DNA of 13,972 nucleotides from positions 1-13,972 of the forward strand of contig JAJZZU010000028.1 in assembly GCA_021797365.1 (NCBI GenBank), given 5' to 3'. Position 1 is the stretch's first letter, and every line of letters begins with the position of its first letter. This document shows positions 6,701-13,397 of this stretch, piece by piece. The notes under the pieces were generated by a model, which had not been told where the DNA came from, searched no databases, and saw only the letters and a program-made list of their open reading frames with translations. The position numbers were made by a program, and so were the translations under genes. Source of the DNA: Pseudomonadota bacterium. Its GTDB lineage: Bacteria > Pseudomonadota > Gammaproteobacteria > Acidiferrobacterales > Acidiferrobacteraceae.

Positions 6701-8548
6701 ACCGTACGGAGTGGTGAGGCGGGTAATAGTCGTCCCCGTGCCGCTATAGGTGTAGCGCGACGTCATCCCCAGGGGATCGGTCGTACTCGTAAGCCTGCCC
6801 TCACCGTCATAGGTGAGGGTCGCCGTGCGCCCGAAGGGGTCGGTGACACTCGTGACCTGCAAAGGATACTGGGGATCGGCATAGCGGAAGGTCGTGACCT
6901 GCCCCAGGGGGTCTGTAATCGACGTGAGCCGAAACTGGCTATCGTAATGCAGCGTCACGGTATGCCCGCGAGGTCCTGTGATGCTCGTCAGGAACACCCG
7001 GCGCGTATAGCCCGAGACGGCAGCCGCGTTGTCATAGATCTGCACGGTCCCATTGGGCAGGACACGCTTGAAGGCCGCCGGCCCGATCTTGAAGAGCTGG
7101 GCACCGGTCAAAGGTTCCGGGGCATAGGTGATGGCGTCAGGCCCCACGATCTGCGCCGTGGTCTCGGTCTCGCCGCCCCCGCCGGGAAAGACCCGGAACA
7201 CATCGCTATAGGGATCCAGCGGCTCCTCGATATAGGAGCTCCAGTTGGTGGTCCACTGCGGTCCCACGTTACCGAACGTGAAGTTCGCCGGCTGCGTGAC
7301 ATCATCGGCGTTATAGGTGAAGGTCACGGCCACGCGCGGGCCCAAGGGCGGCGTGTACGCCAAGGGCGTGTCGCTGATCGAGAGGCTGACCAGCATGGCC
7401 GACACGCTGTAGCGCGCCAAGCCTGTGCACTTACAACTGTGGGACCGTGCCTTACAGTGCTTCCGCGGTTGTCCAGGCGGATGGACCTTCTTGTCGTAGT
7501 GGGTCGTGGCGTTCAGATCATTGCCACCCGTGTAGCCCCGGCCCCATATGCGCGCCCCGGCGCGCGCACGGATTGGCACAAAGCCGTGTGCCAAGGCCCT
7601 GGGTGGAATAAGCACGGCGGTCGTTTCATGCAATAAGGCGCGCCGCGTAAACCACTGCTCATGATTAAATGCCGGGTCCCGCACCCCATACCGGCCGTCC
7701 CGGTAGGCGACCAAAGTCGCGTAGTGATTGACCCGCCAATGCACGACCGCAGGAATCGGAAAGCGCGCCTGCGGGGTCGGTCGCGCCATGACATAAGTCA
7801 GCCCGACCGTGCGCGCCAGCTTCTGCATGGCGCTCAAAGACAGACCCTTTTCGGTCACGGGTGTGATGCAAAGCTTCGTGTTTTCCGGGCGTCTCGGATA
7901 GAGGTCCGTCAAAACGGCCTTGAGCGCCATGGGCCCGCAGCGAAACGCCGCCTGGGGGATGTGCTGCATATCCCAGAAGGCCTCGCGGACACCGGCCAAC
8001 AAGGCCGCCGACGGCCCCGTCATACCCCGCCCGCGCACCGACCGCAGCAGTCGCGCCAGGGCCCCTTTATCGGCAAACCGGGCCTCGAGGCGAGCGAGGC
8101 TGGCGACCGCGTAATCGGCCTGGGACCGCGCCGCCTGGCCGCGCGCGGACCGCCCCTGCCGCCACGCCTGGGCCAGGTCCACCAGCGCCCGGTCATAGTA
8201 CCCGCGGGTCTCCGCGATCAAACCCTCATTCAATTTGATGGCCGCCGTCCAGGGGGAATGCGGGTAGCGCCGCAGATAGGCCTGAAGCCCTGCCACATGT
8301 CCGAGATCTTTTTGGGCGCTATAACGACGAACCGCTCGGATCAACGCCTCATCCTGGCTACGCGCGGTGGGTCTGGTCGGTACCAGCGGTTCGGCAAAAC
8401 CCGGCATGTCATAGAGCTTTTGCGCGAGAACGGCGGCCGATGGCTCCGCCGCGACTACCGGTCGCATGGCACCGGACAAAGGCAAGACCGCGGCCACGAC
8501 CCACAGCGATCCCGAGCGTAATAAGCGTGTCCTGATCCGCTGTCTCAT
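3722..8548 (-). CDS. Secreted RHS/YD-repeat protein with N-terminal C39-like cysteine peptidase domain
   Basis: A 1608-residue protein. Residues 1-34 are a Sec signal peptide (arginine-rich start, hydrophobic core, VVAA cleavage region). Residues about 65-180 are helical and TPR-like. Residues about 195-310 look like a C39-family papain-fold peptidase: Q199 and C204 in IPQAAFRCGPMAL, H275 in NHYATLVAY, D291 in VRDPAF. A Cys-rich linker (C365, C372, C374) follows. From about 405 to 1400 come YD repeats of the type YTYDALNRLTGITYPDG, which form the hollow RHS shell. The RHS core (YDARLRRWLSRDPVG ... YVGNDPLN ... DPEG) covers 1487-1555, followed by a 53-residue tail. Residues 1189-1260 are a Gly/Pro/Arg-rich insert unlike YD repeats. 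The start has a good ribosome site. RHS proteins encapsulate toxic C-termini; here the tail is short and unrecognised. The protein might be a surface or secreted enzyme rather than a toxin. Neighbours: sel1 downstream, type II secretion genes divergent. Confidence 0.93.
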   Translation of the reverse strand: MRQRIRTRLLRSGSLWVVAAVLPLSGAMRPVVAAEPSAAVLAQKLYDMPGFAEPLVPTRPTARSQDEALIRAVRRYSAQKDLGHVAGLQAYLRRYPHSPWTAAIKLNEGLIAETRGYYDRALVDLAQAWRQGRSARGQAARSQADYAVASLARLEARFADKGALARLLRSVRGRGMTGPSAALLAGVREAFWDMQHIPQAAFRCGPMALKAVLTDLYPRRPENTKLCITPVTEKGLSLSAMQKLARTVGLTYVMARPTPQARFPIPAVVHWRVNHYATLVAYRDGRYGVRDPAFNHEQWFTRRALLHETTAVLIPPRALAHGFVPIRARAGARIWGRGYTGGNDLNATTHYDKKVHPPGQPRKHCKARSHSCKCTGLARYSVSAMLVSLSISDTPLAYTPPLGPRVAVTFTYNADDVTQPANFTFGNVGPQWTTNWSSYIEEPLDPYSDVFRVFPGGGGETETTAQIVGPDAITYAPEPLTGAQLFKIGPAAFKRVLPNGTVQIYDNAAAVSGYTRRVFLTSITGPRGHTVTLHYDSQFRLTSITDPLGQVTTFRYADPQYPLQVTSVTDPFGRTATLTYDGEGRLTSTTDPLGMTSRYTYSGTGTTITRLTTPYGTTHFQSAIVGDMRLLTVTDPLGHTEKMEYIQGVSSIPFYDAHPPAGMALFTSNMNDRDTYVWNPDVYAQAPSDFTKATIYHWLHSQVGLTSRVLESIKHPLQNWLWYSYPNQFWVGGVGTLDKPSAIGVQLGDGKTDLTTLARNATGHVIERVGPDGHTTFISYAANGIDPITVSQQTPQGPVVVARATYNAQHEPLTTTNAAGETTTYTYNAAGQLTSKTNPLGETTRYVYDASGYLSTIVNANGQPQARFTYDSEGRVASYTNAGGTTVRYTYDALNRLTGITYPDGTTRTYTYQNLNVVAVKNRLNQITRYGYDADGRLISITNPTGAVTTLTRNADEKVIAITDPDGHTTDWMRDIEERVIGRTGPLQHVTTWTYGTGAGRLQGVTDPLGQTTAYGYTLGGKLASLQYLHAQVPTPGVIFTYGASFPHLIAMTDGTGTTHYAYGSVGAPGALRLTTVQTPLPQATIRYAYDANDDLIHQSINGQTQTFGYDALGRLTGDTNALGAFTYGYLGQTALVTSQRLAGSPVAIRYRYLSPTHDDRLQAILNTVARGQPPVSFSYRTNALDEITRIQARPVIPGGGRSPRPRDRNEGDSAGFRLFAPVDHPTDALFGGEGEEHEGRSLGPGPGYGGPVGAFLGVASLTYDADQRLVGTTGNLFGRTRYTYDAANNLLAVHNSRRPFTGYYNAANELIAASGRTLTYNADGELTNDGARTYTWDAAYRLVAVRDGTGTITTFAYNGLDERVATITQAGQAAPVTTDTLWCGITICAAFTPSGTLTAQYFPQGEIDGRQEYLYTRNTVGSVTATLTPQGTVVRQYNYSPFGQAIVTGADQPVEGRHRPRHGAPTPTFGYAGMVYNASTGLNLTLYRAYDARLRRWLSRDPVGMMSGLALIRAGLMAPGAVAGGGASWVGLNLAINRYPYVGNDPLNWGDPEGDIQFSPWVRNCAIGVCIVTRLACVVTNRNPGPEIEPAEPQPPPVIYILPRKSP
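4330..4579 (-). repeat. 250-bp direct repeat, copy 2, inside the intact rhs gene
   Basis: This is the segment of the intact rhs gene that appears identical to 2389-2638. Both copies point the same way, so homologous recombination between them would excise 1941 bp: the rhs 3' end, the intergenic gap and all of sel1. The reading frame is the same in both copies. The product would be residues 1-1406 of the large protein followed by the 64-residue Sel1-like tail. Confidence 0.93.
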
Positions 8549-8554
8549 GATTTA

Positions 8555-8560
8555 CCCTCT
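8555..8560 (-). promoter_or_regulatory. Ribosome binding site of the rhs gene
   Basis: AGAGGG on the minus strand, 6 nt before the ATG at 8548. It fixes this ATG as the start, in agreement with the signal peptide that begins there. Confidence 0.75.
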
Positions 8561-8664
8561 TATATAGACCGGCTTATCCGGATGTTTTTATTAAAATGTC
8601 GGCTCTTGCGAGCACTACGATCCCCGTTCCTGCGAATCCCGTTCACGAGCCAAGCCGCTAATGC

Positions 8665-8677
8665 GTGTCCGGGACAC
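8665..8677. promoter_or_regulatory. Perfect 13-bp palindrome, candidate operator
   Basis: GTGTCC, one central base, GGACAC: two perfect 6-bp arms in the middle of the divergent region, a form typical of a dimeric regulator site. The regulator is unknown. Confidence 0.4.
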
Positions 8678-8761
8678 ATCGTCCACCGGATAAAATATTC
8701 TGTACATCGGGATTTCCATATCTACGAAATACCGGGTGGAAAAGCGCGGCATTGACGGCCC

Positions 8762-8777
8762 GTGGAACCGCTTCCAC
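8762..8777. promoter_or_regulatory. Perfect inverted repeat just upstream of a TATATAAG box, candidate operator
   Basis: GTGGAA, four bases, TTCCAC: perfect 6-bp arms. The repeat ends 11 bp before the TATATAAG box at 8789-8796. That box itself lies inside a smaller inverted repeat (GTCTT at 8782-8786, AAGAC at 8794-8798). If the box is the -10 of the gsp promoter, the 8762-8777 palindrome covers the -35 zone, where a repressor or activator could act. Confidence 0.4.
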
Positions 8778-8816
8778 ACTCGTCTTCCTATATAAGACGC
8801 GGTGGACGGATCGTCT

Positions 8817-8844
8817 GGCGCCTGCGTGTTCGCAGGGGGACGCC
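8817..8844 (+). promoter_or_regulatory. Leader hairpin ahead of gspL
   Basis: CCTGCG and CGCAGG (8821-8826, 8831-8836) pair perfectly around the four-base loop TGTT. An outer GGCG/CGCC stem (8817-8820, 8841-8844) is separated by a 4-base bulge. The hairpin ends 8 nt before the gspL ribosome site and lacks a U-run, so it is not a standard terminator; it may stabilise or control the leader RNA. Confidence 0.4.
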
Positions 8845-8852
8845 GATCCCTT

Positions 8853-8859
8853 GAGGAGG
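8853..8859 (+). promoter_or_regulatory. Ribosome binding site of gspL
   Basis: GAGGAGG, 5 nt before the ATG at 8865 and 8 nt before a second ATG at 8868. It sets the start here rather than at an upstream in-frame ATG at 8802, which has no such site. Confidence 0.85.
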
Positions 8860-8864
8860 ACAAC

Positions 8865-9953
8865 ATGATGGTCGGGCGAAGGATAATCACCTCTGTGCGC
8901 AACGTGGTTCGCCACCTCTGGATCCCCACCCAGCAGGTGAGCGTCCTGGTCGCCGCTGCGGACGGATTGTGGACGCTGAGCATTCTGCGATGGGGGTCGT
9001 GCCGCCCCTGGTCTCTTCCGCGGATTGAATGGGTGAAGCCGCAGACAGGGCGCGACCCGCAAAAGCTTCTGCGCGAGGCCGGTTGTTCTCGCCCGGATTA
9101 TGTCGTCCCGTGGCGCCAGATCGTGCGCCACCTGGCCTACCCCACGGTTGCAGGGCGGGATGACCTCGGGGAATTACTCCGTCTTGACGGATCGCGGCAC
9201 ACGCCGTTTGCCGCGGGGCGTCTGGCCTTCGCCTACCGCACGCAAGGCCTTGGGATGCCCGAGGGACGGATGGGGGTCTCCGTCAGTTATTGCCTGCATG
9301 AGGATCTCGCGGCGCTGGCAGATACATTAGGCGCCTGCGGGCCGTGCCAGGGCTTTTTGCCCCGTTTCGCCACCTGTGACGGGATCGGCCTGCTGCAAAA
9401 CCGTTGGTGGGGACCCTGGACACAATGCTCAGGATTGTTCGTCATAGCCACCGCAAAATCGCCGGGCGCGGCTGCCTATCGGTTTCTGATGGAGACGGCG
9501 CTCGCGCCGCTTGCTGTGGCCCTGCTGATCGTACCCGCTATCCTCCTGTGGCAAGGACGCGTGGTCGAACAGCGTCATGAGTTGACCGCCACGGCCGCCC
9601 ACTTGGCGCAGCCGCTGCAGGACCTGAGGGCGCGCCTGCACGCCGCCCGCCATCTCCAGCGGGAATTGGCGGCCCTGCGGGCCTATCTCCGGCACGCTTA
9701 TGTCCCGGAAACCCTGCTACCGCGACTGACGCAAGCCCTGCCGCGCTGGGCAACCTTGGCGGCGTTGCGATACAACGCGACATCGCACCGTCTTTCAGTG
9801 CAAGTGCGAAGCGGCACGCCGAGTGCCCTGGTGGGCGCTCTCCGCCACATGCGCGGGAGCACGCATTGGCGCGTGGTCGGCATGGCGCAGCCCCTGCGCG
9901 TCGGACGATACCTCGTGACCATTGAGGGGCGATGGTCTCCGAAAGGCCGGTAA
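8865..9953 (+). CDS. gspL: GspL/PilN-like inner-membrane component of a type II secretion system
   Basis: A 362-residue protein with GspL-like architecture. The cytosolic part (1-210) includes a segment resembling the second GspL subdomain (RHTPFAAGRLAFAYR at 111-125, then GVSVSYCLHEDL). One membrane span lies at about 211-230 (ALAPLAVALLIVPAILLW), followed by a predicted coiled coil (235-275, rich in Ala, Leu, Arg) and a small periplasmic ferredoxin-like domain (about 296-356). GspL anchors the GspE ATPase to the inner membrane and pairs with GspM. The cytosolic part is Cys-rich (C143, C158, C161, C171, C188) and the actin-like motifs are weak, so the match is by layout more than by signature. 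Its stop overlaps the gspM start (TAATG). It is the first gene of the operon. Confidence 0.75.
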   Translation: MMVGRRIITSVRNVVRHLWIPTQQVSVLVAAADGLWTLSILRWGSCRPWSLPRIEWVKPQTGRDPQKLLREAGCSRPDYVVPWRQIVRHLAYPTVAGRDDLGELLRLDGSRHTPFAAGRLAFAYRTQGLGMPEGRMGVSVSYCLHEDLAALADTLGACGPCQGFLPRFATCDGIGLLQNRWWGPWTQCSGLFVIATAKSPGAAAYRFLMETALAPLAVALLIVPAILLWQGRVVEQRHELTATAAHLAQPLQDLRARLHAARHLQRELAALRAYLRHAYVPETLLPRLTQALPRWATLAALRYNATSHRLSVQVRSGTPSALVGALRHMRGSTHWRVVGMAQPLRVGRYLVTIEGRWSPKGR

Positions 9954-10501
9954 TGACACCCGACTTTTGGCGATCGCGCGACCATAGAAACGTGGCGCTC
10001 TGGGCCATCAGTCTCGTCGCGGCTACGGTCTCTGGCGCCGCGCTTCTGACAAGCCGCATAGCCCATGATGACCGCCAGCTGGAAGGCCTTGCCCAGGGGA
10101 TTGCCGATCGTCGGGATGTCCTCGCGCAGCGGCCGGCCATTGATCAACGCCTTGCGCGACTGCAGGCGGCCATGGCAAGGGCGCGGACCTTCGGCGTCAC
10201 GGCAACGAGCACGCCGCTTGCCGTATCCGCCATGCAGACTCGACTGACAACCCTTATCACCAACGTGGGGGGCACGATCGCGGCGATCCAGACGACGACC
10301 ACGAAAAGCGACGGGTTGCGATGGGTGCACGCGGGGCTCGTGGCCACCGTGCCCTTGGCGCGTCTTCAGCCCCTCCTTGACGCCCTGGGAGGCTTGCGCT
10401 GGGCCCTGTGCCTGACGCACCTTGCGATTGGTCACGAGCGAAGCGCGGCCGTGGGCCTTCGTCTGGCCCTTATCCTTCCCTTCTTCAGGACGTCGCCATG
10501 A
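9953..10501 (+). CDS. gspM: GspM/PilO-like inner-membrane component of a type II secretion system
   Basis: A 182-residue protein: short cytosolic start, one membrane span at about 12-34 (NVALWAISLVAATVSGAALL), a coiled coil at 40-80 rich in Arg, Leu and Ala, and a C-terminal alpha/beta domain (about 90-178). This is the GspM/PilO plan, in which the protein partners GspL in the assembly platform. The ATG at 9953 shares its A with the upstream TAA and has GAAAGG at 9941-9946; an in-frame ATG at 9932 inside gspL is less likely. The stop overlaps the secretin start as ATGA. The sequence alone would be a weak call; the position between GspL and a secretin carries it. Confidence 0.75.
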   Translation: MTPDFWRSRDHRNVALWAISLVAATVSGAALLTSRIAHDDRQLEGLAQGIADRRDVLAQRPAIDQRLARLQAAMARARTFGVTATSTPLAVSAMQTRLTTLITNVGGTIAAIQTTTTKSDGLRWVHAGLVATVPLARLQPLLDALGGLRWALCLTHLAIGHERSAAVGLRLALILPFFRTSP

Positions 10502-12771
10502 GGCCCGTTTCCAGACGACCGCGCCGCTTCGCTCGCGCCTCCCTGCTCATAAGCATCCTGCTCGTCTCAACCCGGGTCATGGCAAGCCCGGGCGAGCAAA
10601 CCACCGCTGCGCTGGCCCCGCCGCTCGCATCGAAGCGCACATCGCGCGCACCAGCACCGCTTGTCATCGACTTCAATAACGCCGATATCCATCGGGTATT
10701 GGACCTTCTTTTGCGAAAAGTCCTCGGCTACACCTATGTGGTCTCGCCCAATGTCGCGGGGCGGGTCAATCTCCAGGCGAGCGCGCCGCTCGACAAGACG
10801 CAAATCCGCCATCTCGTGAATCTCATCATGGCCATGAACCACCTGCGACTGGTGCGCCGGGATCAGATGTGGGTGGTGGAACGGGCGCTGCCCGCCGTCC
10901 CAGGCATCCCTGAACGTTTCGGTCCCCGCTACCGTCTCGAGATCCTTGCGCTCGGTAACGTCCCGGCGAGCGCCATGGAAGCGGCTTTGCACCCCTTGCT
11001 GACCCCCAACATCCGCCTGCGCGTGGGTCCGGGTGATCGTACGCTCCTGCTTTATGGGGTCAGCCGTCGTGTCGTTGCCTTGACGCAAGCCGCTCGCCGT
11101 ATCGTGGCCCATTATGCCCAGGGGCTCATCTTTCGCCTGGTGCACCCGCGCTTTATCGCGATCCGCGCGCTTCTGCCGGAACTGCTCGCGATCCGCAAGG
11201 CTCAGGAGACCTTGGGTGAACGGTTTTTGCCAGGCGCCGTACCGTTGCCTCTACCAAGCCAGCGTGCGCTTCTCGTGGTCGCCGCGGACCACGCAAGCCT
11301 CCAACAGATGCTCCACTGGATCGCCGTGCTCGACACGCGCGGGGCAACGTCGGGACGGGGCGACATCCACATCTACAACGTCCGCAACGGCGATGCCGCC
11401 ACCATAGCCTCGGTGCTCGGTCACCTTCTGCATATCCCGATCGCGCAAGTGGCCGCATCGACCCCGCAAACCATGCCGCTCAGCACCCTGGGGGCCTCGT
11501 TAGGGGCGGCCGGAACGCTCGGGGAAACGTCTTCTGGTGTCACGGGCCTCGCGCTCCCGAGAAGCCTCACTTTAGGGGCATCCCGCCCCCCAGACACCCA
11601 ACAAACGGTGCTTCCCGGCCAAAGAACACCATCCGATCATGATATTGCGGTTGTGGCCGACGAGGCCGATAACGCGCTCGTGATTCGCGCCCCGGAACGG
11701 GTCTACCTGGAACTGCGTTCGATACTGGCGCGCCTCGATACACCGCCCCGACAGGTCCTCATCCAGGCGATGATTGCCGACGTCACGCTGAACAAGAACC
11801 TGCAATACGGCATCGAATACTTTTTTCGTAATCAGGGCACCGCTTTTCATGGCGGCCCGTATACCGGTGTCGGCGCCGTAAACTCCACCATGAGCGCCCT
11901 GACCAATCCACCGGCGCTCGGTGTCGCCGCGGGCTTGAGTTACGGCGTATTCGGGCCGGCTGGTGGTTTGCGAGGTCTCTTTCAGGCGCTCGCTAGCCGC
12001 ACGCACGTCCATATCCTTTCCACGCCGCAGATCCTGTGCACGAGCAACCATACCGCAGCCATCCAGGTAGGGAACCAGGTGCCGGTCCCGGTCGCGAGTC
12101 TTACTACCACGACAAGCTCGGCAACGGGCCTGGCCACCGCCAATACGATTCAATACCAAAGCACGGGCGTCCTCCTTGGCGTGACTCCGCGCATCAACGC
12201 CGACGGGCGGGTCACCATGAAGATCTATCAGGAGGTGAGCAGCGTCCAGGGAACGACGGCCGTGGCCAATATCCAGGCGCCGACCTTCGCGACGCGCACC
12301 GCGCAGACTACCTTCACGGTGAAGAACGGCAGTACGGCCGTGATCGGGGGCCTCATCTCGACTGCCACCAATCACGATCGCATCGGCGTACCCCTGCTCA
12401 TGGATATCCCGTTTCTCGGCGATCTCTTCTCGACCGTGGATACGACCCATCAGAAAGAGGAGCTTTTACTTCTCATCACACCGCATGTCGTCTCCGACCC
12501 CGGGACGCTTGCGCGTCTCAGCGGGCGTCTGCGCCATCAGATGGCGCTCCTCAGGCGCTTGATCCAGCACCCGGGACACGCGACTGCGCCCGGCCACCCC
12601 TCTCGCCCAATCAGGCCCGTCCCGACGATCCGCCCATCCGTCTCCGCAAGCCCCGCGGAATGGATCGTGCCGGCGGGCGGCGGCTTCTTTGACACACTAC
12701 CGATCGACCGGCCTCTCGACACCCCCTCGGCACGGCGCGGCGCGCAGACAGCGAGCCGAGGAGGCGAATGA
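10498..12771 (+). CDS. gspD: GspD secretin, outer-membrane channel of the type II secretion system
   Basis: A 757-residue secretin. Residues 1-30 are a signal peptide (basic start, LLISILLVS core, MAS end) without a lipobox Cys. The N0 domain (about 53-126) begins VIDFNNADIHRVLDLLL. N1-N3 modules follow at about 145-412, with HIYNVRNGDAATIASVLGHLL at 291-311 and a Gly/Ser/Thr-rich loop inside N3. The secretin barrel domain (about 418-665) carries the hallmark VPLLMDIPFLGDLFS near 631-645 and ends EELLLLITPHVV. A Pro/Arg/Ser-rich tail of about 90 residues may serve for pilotin or envelope contact. The frame is open back to 10408, but the ATG at 10498 has AGGA at 10487-10490, starts the signal peptide and overlaps gspM as ATGA. 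The order L-M-D-C-E favours type II secretion; MshL of MSHA pili is the nearest alternative. Confidence 0.92.
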   Translation: MRPVSRRPRRFARASLLISILLVSTRVMASPGEQTTAALAPPLASKRTSRAPAPLVIDFNNADIHRVLDLLLRKVLGYTYVVSPNVAGRVNLQASAPLDKTQIRHLVNLIMAMNHLRLVRRDQMWVVERALPAVPGIPERFGPRYRLEILALGNVPASAMEAALHPLLTPNIRLRVGPGDRTLLLYGVSRRVVALTQAARRIVAHYAQGLIFRLVHPRFIAIRALLPELLAIRKAQETLGERFLPGAVPLPLPSQRALLVVAADHASLQQMLHWIAVLDTRGATSGRGDIHIYNVRNGDAATIASVLGHLLHIPIAQVAASTPQTMPLSTLGASLGAAGTLGETSSGVTGLALPRSLTLGASRPPDTQQTVLPGQRTPSDHDIAVVADEADNALVIRAPERVYLELRSILARLDTPPRQVLIQAMIADVTLNKNLQYGIEYFFRNQGTAFHGGPYTGVGAVNSTMSALTNPPALGVAAGLSYGVFGPAGGLRGLFQALASRTHVHILSTPQILCTSNHTAAIQVGNQVPVPVASLTTTTSSATGLATANTIQYQSTGVLLGVTPRINADGRVTMKIYQEVSSVQGTTAVANIQAPTFATRTAQTTFTVKNGSTAVIGGLISTATNHDRIGVPLLMDIPFLGDLFSTVDTTHQKEELLLLITPHVVSDPGTLARLSGRLRHQMALLRRLIQHPGHATAPGHPSRPIRPVPTIRPSVSASPAEWIVPAGGGFFDTLPIDRPLDTPSARRGAQTASRGGE

Positions 12772-13397
12772 TGGGAGCAATGGAGGGGCGCTTGCGTTTC
12801 CAGGCCATCGTCAACCGATTTCGCTGCGGTGCGGACCATCCCGCGCCGGCATGGCCCCCCGGTTGGCGCGCCCTCCTCTGGCAGACTGTCCAGCGCTTGG
12901 GCATCGTCGGCCTCGTTCTCGCCCTGATCGCGGCCGTGCTCCCCCTGCCCTCCCCCCATAGCGCCCCCCGAGCACTGATGGAAAGGAGTACGCGGCAAGG
13001 CCCTCATCTCCTCCCGACGCGCGCAACTGCCCGCGCGGTCATATTAAAGCGCGACCCTTTTCGGGCCGACCGGACGTTTCCTCGCGTCGTCGCCTCAACG
13101 AAAGACCCCCTTCCCTATCACTGGCGATTCCTGCCTGCGCAAAGCGACCCACGCCTACAGGTGTTTGGCATTGCAGGCCCGGCCGACGCCTTGCAAGCCC
13201 TCGTTGGGACCGTGCGCCATGAGGTCTGGCGATCGGTCGGTGCGCGCGTTCATGGCTGGCGGCTCGTTGCCATTCACCCTTACCGCGTCTTGTGGCAACG
13301 AGATGGTACTTACGCAATCGCGGCGATTATCGCCGGCCACGCCCATGCGATGCCAAGACCCCAACCCGCCGCCCTTTTTGAGGGAGACCGACGATGA
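12768..13397 (+). CDS. gspC: GspC/PilP-like inner-membrane protein linking the platform to the secretin
   Basis: A 209-residue protein: cytosolic start, one membrane span at about 42-60 (RLGIVGLVLALIAAVLPLP), a linker, then a small beta domain at about 117-190 (RLQVFGIAGPADAL ... GWRLVAIHPYRVLWQRDG). This is the layout of the GspC homology region and of PilP, both of which bind the N0 domain of the secretin. A strong GAGGAGG at 12758-12764 is 3 nt from the ATG at 12768 and 6 nt from an adjacent ATG at 12771; the second may be the true start. The first overlaps the gspD stop as ATGA. No PDZ domain is present, as in short GspC forms. The call rests on layout and operon position. Confidence 0.7.
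   Translation: MMGAMEGRLRFQAIVNRFRCGADHPAPAWPPGWRALLWQTVQRLGIVGLVLALIAAVLPLPSPHSAPRALMERSTRQGPHLLPTRATARAVILKRDPFRADRTFPRVVASTKDPLPYHWRFLPAQSDPRLQVFGIAGPADALQALVGTVRHEVWRSVGARVHGWRLVAIHPYRVLWQRDGTYAIAAIIAGHAHAMPRPQPAALFEGDRR

Larger units (their letters stand above)
8549..8864. promoter_or_regulatory. Divergent control region between rhs and the type II secretion operon
   Basis: These 316 bp must hold the promoters of both the leftward rhs gene and the rightward gsp operon, since no other gene lies between them. It is locally AT-rich near both ends: TTTTAATAAAA on the minus strand at about 8585-8596, TAAAAT at 8691-8696 and TATATAAG at 8789-8796 on the plus strand. I could not find a -35 element at good spacing for any of these, so exact promoters are not assigned. 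Open frames on the minus strand across this region have no ribosome sites and run into the gspL gene antisense; they look spurious. Confidence 0.6.

Noticed and set aside
5075..7636. 853-codon open frame on the plus strand
   Set aside because: It lies wholly antisense to the YD repeats of rhs. The residues are a repetitive by-product of the repeats and high GC, with no domain and no upstream gene context.
7661..8521. 286-codon open frame on the plus strand
   Set aside because: Antisense to the signal peptide, TPR-like and peptidase parts of rhs, which have clear family features.
8762..8777. Sigma-54 promoter resemblance (TGG...TTCCA)
   Set aside because: The required GC at the -12 position, ten bases after the GG, is absent; an operator-like palindrome is the better reading.
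8802..8864. Longer start for gspL at 8802
   Set aside because: No ribosome site there; the extra residues would read through the leader hairpin and the strong GAGGAGG site.
11572..12450. 292-codon minus-strand frame over the secretin
   Set aside because: Antisense to the well-defined secretin domain.
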